From Aspidiotus rigidus (Eukaryota > Arthropoda > Insecta > Hemiptera > Diaspididae), in contig JAVHKY010000024.1 in the NCBI GenBank assembly GCA_035079385.1, forward strand, positions 1,054,001-1,118,000: a stretch of 64,000 nt of DNA. Direction: 5' to 3'. Shown here one piece after another: positions 58,205 through 64,000 of this stretch (positions within the stretch are counted from its first letter, which is position 1; every line of letters starts with the position of its first letter). The translations under genes and the position numbers were made by a program. The notes under the pieces are model-generated. The model was not told the DNA's origin. It did not search any database and worked only from the letters and a program-made list of their open reading frames with translations.

Positions 58205-58689
58205 GTATGTATGCCTTTATGATATTGAGAAAAGCTAATTTTGACACTGTTGTTACGTACGCTCGCGCTATAAAATTTTCTTCTGAGATAGGAATTTTAA
58301 AGTCTACGCAGCTCTTGACTCGCTTAAAATTTGTGTCAGCCAATTCCATCCCTCAATCTGGAGACAAAATTGTCTTTCTTACTCTCTCGCTCCTGTCTCT
58401 AAATATTTGAGTCTGATAAATTCGCGCAGTTGCGTCTCTATGACGTTTTTTCTTCATTTATCATCACTACGAGTCTCAAATAGGCAAAGACCATCACTCT
58501 TAATTTATCGAGCAAAATTTTTCTTTTGCTTTGGAGAAGAGCGAAAAAAACGCTCGTGACTCGAAATTGGATTCAGGAAAGCAATCTATAAAAGGGTTAA
58601 TGGAGCTATGAGAAGAGGGAGCATTTTTTTTCTAACGAAAAAGTTTGTCTAAAAACAAAAATTGAAGTTCATTTCTGGGAATTAGATGG

Positions 58690-59195
58690 CGCTTGTCTGT
58701 TCACGTTAAGAAAGTGTCAAAGAAAGGACAAAGTTAGGTTACCTACTTCAGAAAAGGTTTGAGTTTGTACCATGTGTTATCAGTATGATGGTACAAACTT
58801 GAACTCTTTCTTTCTTAAGGCCAGGGTGGCTCAGCGAAGTCGAAGCCATTAGCCGTTAGCCGAGCAATTTTCATCCAAAATTAGCTAGCCGTCAGCTAAC
58901 TAATGAAATCACGTTAGCCATTACCTTAGCCGTTAGCCGTTCGAATTGGAATTGCTAACGGCTAATATTTCCTCTTCCTTATACCTCACCTTTCCACATC
59001 GGAGTGACCCCTCCCCTACTTTCAGCCGTTAGCCATTCTATTTCGGCACAAAATTAGCTAATTAGCTAGCAATGAGACTGGGTTAGCAAAGCCAATCAAT
59101 TTGAAGGGATATGGTTTTAGCCAATACCATTGGCTAAGCAGGCCTGCTGAAATCACATTTCTATGGCCCTTTCTTAACATGAACAGATAGTATCG
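58690..59195. mobile_element. Inverted-repeat element with TTAGCCGTTAGCC interior
   Basis: Ends CTGTTCACGTTAAGAAAG and CTTTCTTAACATGAACAG are inverted. The interior repeats GTTAGCC and AGCCGTTAGC many times on both strands. About 500 bp, non-coding. Confidence 0.6.
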
Positions 59196-59786
59196 CTACA
59201 CCTATAACGTGTATAGGTACCTATAGTGGTTGTAATTAGCTCAGGTTAGTAATTGTGCGCCAAGAAGATGAAGGTGATATTTGGCTCAATAGTCGACAGT
59301 ATCGCGATCTGGAATTTCTTATGGGTTTGAAAATTTTGTTTTTGCCATTAGAAAGTATTGTGATTCAATATCACAAATTAATCAGCTTCTTGGGCCAAGC
59401 CTCGAATGAATTTTTAGGAACGTATCGCGAAAGTTGAAAAGATTTCATATTCTTCAAACAAGTAACTCACAATTTCATAAAACCATTTTACAATAATATT
59501 GACAATAATTTGAATCCAGAGAATTAGCCTAATTATTGATCAATCCGGAATGCCTGAAAATAATGTTCACTCGATCAACTTGGAAATCGCCCGCGCCAAT
59601 GGTCAATACAACTTCTCTTCCATCTTGCAATACAAGCGTCCTTTAGCGTGGGCAGTTCCTACGTTGAATTGAATACACATGCAGTTACTCTTTTGCTGTA
59701 AAGTCCAAATCACGGTATGTAATAGAGGTATACACACTGCACCAAAATCTTGTCCGCAGGTTTGTTGCAGCGCATCAAAATTCCAC

Positions 59787-60307
59787 TAGTGATGAGCGGT
59801 TATCGGTTATTAACCGATTAATCGGTTTATTCTTGGGTAAAGGTAACTGAAAAACCGGTTTAGTTGTGATTAACAGTTGACCTAAAAAACCGGTAAATAA
59901 GAGCGCATAAACGGATTAACCGCCAAAATTTAAAAATTTTCAACAATTGAAGCGCTGCGTGGAAAAGGGGCCTCTGTTCCATAAGAAATACATTGGATGG
60001 AGGCGCCTTTCCCAAGCAGCGCTTCAATTGTAAATTTCAATTGATAATTTGGCAAATTTGAAGCACCAGGCGGAGGAAATAGGATATTATCAATTAAGAT
60101 ATTTCTCAATCATCAACACATAAGAGATCTTGCTTCCTTTTTTTTTTTCAATTTTTGCGATATTGAGAGCAAAAAAGTGGAAGACCTTGGCGCTCCTAGC
60201 GGAATTTTTTGAGAACTAACGGCGATCCAAATGGTTTCCAGTTGAACGGTTTATTTGAAGGTTTTCAACTGATTAACCGGTTACCAACGAATAACCGCCC
60301 ATCACTA
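59787..60307. mobile_element. hAT-type MITE, second family
   Basis: 521 bp. Ends TAGTGATGAGCGGTTAT and ATAACCGCCCATCACTA. Flanks AATTCCAC (59779-59786) and AATTCTAC (60308-60315) match at 7 of 8 bases. The interior is rich in AACCGGTT and TTAACCG. It contains the hairpin element at 59949-60027. Confidence 0.85.
59949..60027. mobile_element. Hairpin element, copy 2, nested in a hAT MITE
   Basis: GAAGCGCTGCGTGGAAAAGG and its inverted partner, with a loop that is the reverse complement of the loop in copy 1, so it is inserted in the opposite orientation. The arms have a few mismatches, unlike the perfect copy 1. Confidence 0.85.
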
Positions 60308-60787
60308 AATTCTACTATATTCTTTGCAATCTAAGTCTAAATTCCAAGTTCCCCGCTCTCCACCAGCGTTGTTACATTACCGGAGATACTCTAGTGCAAC
60401 TGTACAAGCAATATTTTGAAAAATTGAAAAATTCACTTAAAAGAATAGTTCTTTCTGAAATGTATAGCTTGTAATAAATTGTTTATTTGAGCCAAGTTTT
60501 AGCTTTCTACGATGATTCATTCTTTTTCTATCATTTTTTGAAAATCGTTAATTTGCCATTAAGACTCTGTTTCAATTTAATTTTCAAACCCAAAATGACC
60601 TACAGCGCAATCTGGGAATTGGTTGGGAAATAATGACATATTGAGCGACAACATTTTTTGTACAGCAAAGATACGCTTGTGTCCATCCATATCTCTATAA
60701 CTTAACGATTAACGTGGTCCAAATTTTGCTGTTTTTTTGTGCGCAACACTGCACTAGCGCTGTCTAGCCTGAATGTTGCTCATCCCT

Positions 60788-61178
60788 CTGCCGTTCAAAG
60801 TTGAATTGACGTATATGTGATGCGTTTTGCGAAAACCCGGCTTATGGTGAAAAAGTAGAAACCGAGATATCGCGTGAAACGTAAAAATGAGAAAAGAATT
60901 CATTTTTTTTTTCTTTCTTTGCCGATAAAGCATCGTTTACACTACTACTTCAATATGCAATGCTAATTTTGTCGAAAATCAACTTCTTACTCAGTAAAAA
61001 GCGGATTTAACTAATAAAATCTGCACTTTGATAAAACTCACCATAAGCCGGGTTTTTGCAAAACGCATCACATATGCAGATAATGAATACGGGAAAAGAG
61101 GTTATGGGTGTACTTTATTTAGCCTCTTTTTCTCGTATTCATTATTTGCATATACGTCAATTCAACTTTGTACCATGG
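60788..61178. mobile_element. Nested inverted-repeat MITE (CTGCCG family)
   Basis: Outer ends CTGCCGTTCAAAGTTGAATT and AATTCAACTTTGTACC are inverted. Inside is a second inverted pair, GATGCGTTTTGCGAAAACCC…CTTATGGTGA / TCACCATAAG…GCATCA, and a third, GAATACGGGAAAAGAGG / CCTCTTTTTCTCGTATTC. Non-coding. Confidence 0.7.
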
Positions 61179-61256
61179 CCCTGTACCGTGGTTGCTTAAG
61201 AATGCTATCGACGGTAGAGCTTCTAGCAGATGACTGGTCCAAACATCTGCAACCTT

Positions 61257-61773
61257 GGTGAAATGGACATCCTTTTTGTCAGTTTGTAACTTACTGCAAG
61301 CTGACAGCTTCTCAACTGACTGCAAGCCCGTCAAGTGTTTGTGTAAGTGTTTACCAGTGATCTTATTTACTGACAATTAAGGGTATGCTCTACCTTCAAT
61401 GAAATGGTAACTTGGAATACCTCTCAGGAGACTAATATTGCACAGAATGCGATGAAACTTTGGAGATTTATTGTTTAAGGTTACAGAAATACCGCTAATT
61501 GGTTCTGAGCGCGTAATATTCATAATTATTTTTTACAATTTCCAATATACACTACTTGTAAAGTAATTAGCGGTATTTCTGTAACCTTGAACAATAAAAC
61601 TCCGAAGTTTCATCGCATTCTGTGCGATATTGGACTCCTGAGAGGTATTCCAAGTTACCATTTCATCAAAGGTAGAGCATACCCTTAAGGACTGACAACC
61701 TACTGACCTCAAAGTCAGTAGAGAAGCCGTCAGCCCAGAGTAAGTTACAAACAAAATGGTTGTCCATTTTACC
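61257..61773. mobile_element. Foldback element with long arms
   Basis: About 517 bp in which nearly the whole left half is the inverted complement of the right half (GGTGAAATGGACATCC… / …GGTTGTCCATTTTACC, with AGGGTATGCTCTACCTT and AGCGGTATTTCTGTAACCTT matching on both arms). The centre is near 61500-61560. Non-coding. Confidence 0.85.
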
Positions 61774-61788
61774 TAGTCTACTTGAGCT

Positions 61789-61920
61789 CTGCCGTGCAAA
61801 GTTGAATTGATATACATCCGAATTAACAATCAGGAAAAATGTGCCTTTGGGTACCTGAGAAAACAGAATTTCTTTCTGATCGTTGATTTGGATATACGTA
61901 AATTTAACTTTGTACGGCAG
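61789..61920. mobile_element. MITE of the CTGCCG family, complete copy
   Basis: 132 bp with ends CTGCCGTGCAAAGTTGAATT and AATTTAACTTTGTACGGCAG. Sixteen bases from the foldback element to its left. Confidence 0.78.
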
Positions 61921-62547
61921 CGCTCTCTAACGGAACATTGCGTTCTGTTCTACTGAATGATTGCCTTACAACTTGAACATTATTATTTTTCAAGCATCCT
62001 CTGAAAGTCTGAATTCAAATATTGTTAATATTAAGTATTGGAAAATGGTTCTATGAAATTGTGAGTTACTTGTTTGAAGAATATGGAATCTTTTCAACTT
62101 TCGCGATACGTTTCTGAAAATTCTTCTGAAAATTCATTCCAATTTTCATATATATTCAACATATGATATGATAATATGGTGTTCTCGAGACCTGATGTGA
62201 TGTAGCAAAAAACAGAAAAACATATTCGAATATTTCGAATTCGGAATTCAGAATACCTCAAGAATTATGTGATCAGATACATACTAGCATTCAACAGGAT
62301 AGGTGTTTAGTGATGTATCCCAAAATAGAATCTCGAGTATTCGCTGTGAAATAAATGTTTGTATTTTTCGCCCCTTTTTTTTCTTTCTAAAATTCTCTTT
62401 TTAAATATAGATTTATTCAACGTTTTCTTATGGTAAGCTGAAAGGTTGTAGGCCTATGAGTCGCATTCAACGCTTTGACTTGAAAATCTTCTCGATGATC
62501 CTACCTACTTATTTCTTAATTGAAATTTTTTCTTTGTTTGCTTTTAG
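61921..62547. other. Navigator intron remainder
   Basis: Non-coding sequence leading to the acceptor TTGCTTTTAG. No element ends recognised. Confidence 0.4.
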
Positions 62548-62759
62548 TTACGCAGTTCATTCAGTAAAGCGTTCTCACGTTCCAAGAAGAATCGCAACGG
62601 CTCGGTATCGGATATTGAAGACTCGCGCACCACTCAATCCGATATGTCGGCGCCCTCTTCGCCTCTATTGAACTCTCCTCACGGGATCAACGGCAACGTC
62701 TCGGACGACTGCAAATCGTGTATCGTCTCGAATTTGAAAAGCAGTCATTCGTCGTCAGC
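62548..62759 (+). CDS. sick: Neuron navigator exon 10 in window
   Basis: Acceptor GCTTTTAG, donor CAGC|GTATGT, phase 0 in and 2 out. It encodes LRSSFSKAFSRSKKNRNGSV and SDIEDSRTTQSDMSAPSSPL. Together with the preceding GW this gives the W-LRSSFSKAFSRSKK signature that is almost invariant among navigators and is the strongest single family mark in the window. Confidence 0.95.
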
Positions 62760-62843
62760 GTATGTGTTTGAATTATTGCCATCTCTCCCGATGCAGTTGA
62801 ATAATTGTATCCGTCCTTATCGTTATGTTCTCTTCTTTTTCAG

Positions 62844-63021
62844 ATTATACGACGGTAATAACGATCGTTTACTGAACGATACCGAATGTAGTCCCGAATT
62901 AGTGATGGAACTGAAGAAACAGCTTCGCGAAAAGGACTTGGTGCTGACCGACATACGATTGGAGGCACTCAGCTCGGCTCATCAGTTGGAATCCCTGAAA
63001 GATACTGTGATGAAAATGAGA
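62844..63021 (+). CDS. sick: Neuron navigator exon 11 in window, second coiled coil
   Basis: Acceptor CTTTTTCAG, donor AGA|GTGAGT, phase 2 in and 0 out. It encodes a charged helix including SPELVMELKKQLREKDLVLT and DIRLEALSSAHQLESLKDTV, a highly conserved navigator coiled coil preceding the ATPase. Confidence 0.95.
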
Positions 63022-63632
63022 GTGAGTAAAATTGGTCTTTTTGTCGAAATTCGCCGTGATACCTGTAAGATATTTCTGATAGTAAACTGATTTGTACGTA
63101 ATAATACAAAGGATGAAACAAAATTATGGAAATTTCATCTCTCTTTGATTATTTCTGAGTCTGACAGTCGCAGAATGATTGTAAGTTGATGAACCTTGGT
63201 GTTGTACCCCTAATCTCGATTGACTATGACTATGACCTATATTCAGGACTACTTTGGAGCTCTGTTTCTAATAAGACCCGTATTATTTGGACGCTCTAGA
63301 TTCATGTATCGTGCAAGGGAAGAATTGATGAGCTTAATAGTCTTGACCTTGAAGACAAGAGGCCACGTTTCTCATCTTAAATGATCTTGACCTACGTGAA
63401 AGATTATTCCTACCTTGCAACTCGCCGCATGTGCGGTAGAAAGTTGATCTAAAAAAGTGCGACTTGCCCAAAATTCGCCTCTTCATAGAGTAATCTTGAA
63501 TCATGTAGAATTTACCTATTACTTTGTGGTAACTGAGTTCAAGAAACTATTGAACCTTGATTGAGTTAGTAGTGACATCATTTGTATCTAATATTATTCT
63601 TAAAAACCAAATTATCTTCATTATTCTTGCAG

Positions 63633-63780
63633 AACGATATGTTGATGCTGAAGCAGGATAACGAACGACTGCAAAGAATTGTTACCAGTAAATCTTTGGC
63701 TTCATCGCAGACTTCGTTGCAGACGCATGACTGTCTAGATCGTCGTTACAGCACCACAGACGTGCCAACAGAGCGGACAG
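63633..63780 (+). CDS. sick: Neuron navigator exon 12 in window
   Basis: Acceptor ATTCTTGCAG, donor ACAG|GTGAGA, phase 0 in and 1 out. It encodes NDMLMLKQDNERLQRIVTSK, the end of the coiled coil, and a Ser/Thr-rich linker. A 611-nt intron precedes it. Confidence 0.92.
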
Positions 63781-63808
63781 GTGAGAGATTACTAAATCAA
63801 CGACTATT

Positions 63809-63844
<36 letters not shown>

Positions 63845-63878
63845 GGTCTATTCATTATTTGTATTCTTGCCTCCATAG

Positions 63879-64000
63879 AAATGGACTTTCTCATCGCGGA
63901 AAAGACTGACATAGACACAAAGAAAGTGGCAGTATGGGTGTTTTTCGGATCGCATGGCAGTTATCATAAGTACGTGGACGCAGCGCGCAACGAATGCAAC
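63879..64000 (+). CDS. sick: Neuron navigator exon 13, runs off the window
   Basis: Acceptor GCCTCCATAG, entered in phase 1, open to the last base. It encodes MDFLIAEKTDIDTKKVAVWV and FFGSHGSYHKYVDAARNECN. The V-V-x-G-HGSY segment is a conserved navigator region upstream of the AAA-type ATPase domain, which lies beyond the right edge. The preceding intron is only 98 nt and has a poly-T tract. Confidence 0.9.

Noticed and set aside
1..64000. tRNA or rRNA genes
   Set aside because: No cloverleaf or conserved rRNA segment was recognisable by eye, including within the mitochondrial relics.

Overview
This window is nuclear DNA from an arthropod, most probably an insect. The evidence is short exons with GT/AG introns, a neuron navigator (sickie) homologue, and mitochondrial fragments that only read through in the invertebrate mitochondrial code. 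I cannot name the species. The sequence is AT-rich and most of it is one transposon-filled intron.

Layout. Positions 445-2290 hold six consecutive exons of a + strand neuron navigator gene, including a 27-nt micro-exon. Positions 2291-54533 form a single intron of about 52 kb. Seven more exons lie between 54534 and the right edge, where the gene continues. All 13 exons join in one open frame of 652 codons. The calponin-homology N-terminus lies left of the window, and the C-terminal AAA ATPase of the family would lie to the right. Inside the giant intron, on the same strand, is a complete intronless gene for nardilysin (5618-9133), an M16 zinc metalloprotease. At 38301-38564 there is a candidate alternative first exon whose splice phase fits the exon at 54534, which would give a short navigator isoform with its own promoter. 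A weaker candidate of 36 nt sits at 31363-31398.

The rest of the intron is repeats. About 2.5 kb of a 144-bp satellite (20684-23230) is organised as an alternating 288-bp dimer. Several hAT-type non-autonomous elements have visible 8-bp target duplications. There is a 5'-truncated LINE with RNase H and a 10-bp target duplication, many small inverted-repeat MITEs, and a modular dispersed repeat marked by AACAGG-N3-CCTGTT. CRE octamers (TGACGTCA) are strongly over-represented inside these repeats.

The most unusual content is mitochondrial. One insertion (51960-53472) preserves COX2-ATP8-ATP6-COX3 order. Three further blocks (40930-42482, 45905-47150, 55690-56575) are COX3 fragments, each bordered by pieces of a Penelope-like retroelement (PLE). 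Two of them form the arms of an inverted duplication of about 2 kb per arm. The PLE tails repeatedly carry a CTGATGA / G-C stem / GAAA motif that resembles a hammerhead ribozyme core.

All gene calls are read from the sequence by eye. No database search was possible, so family names rest on recognised motifs.
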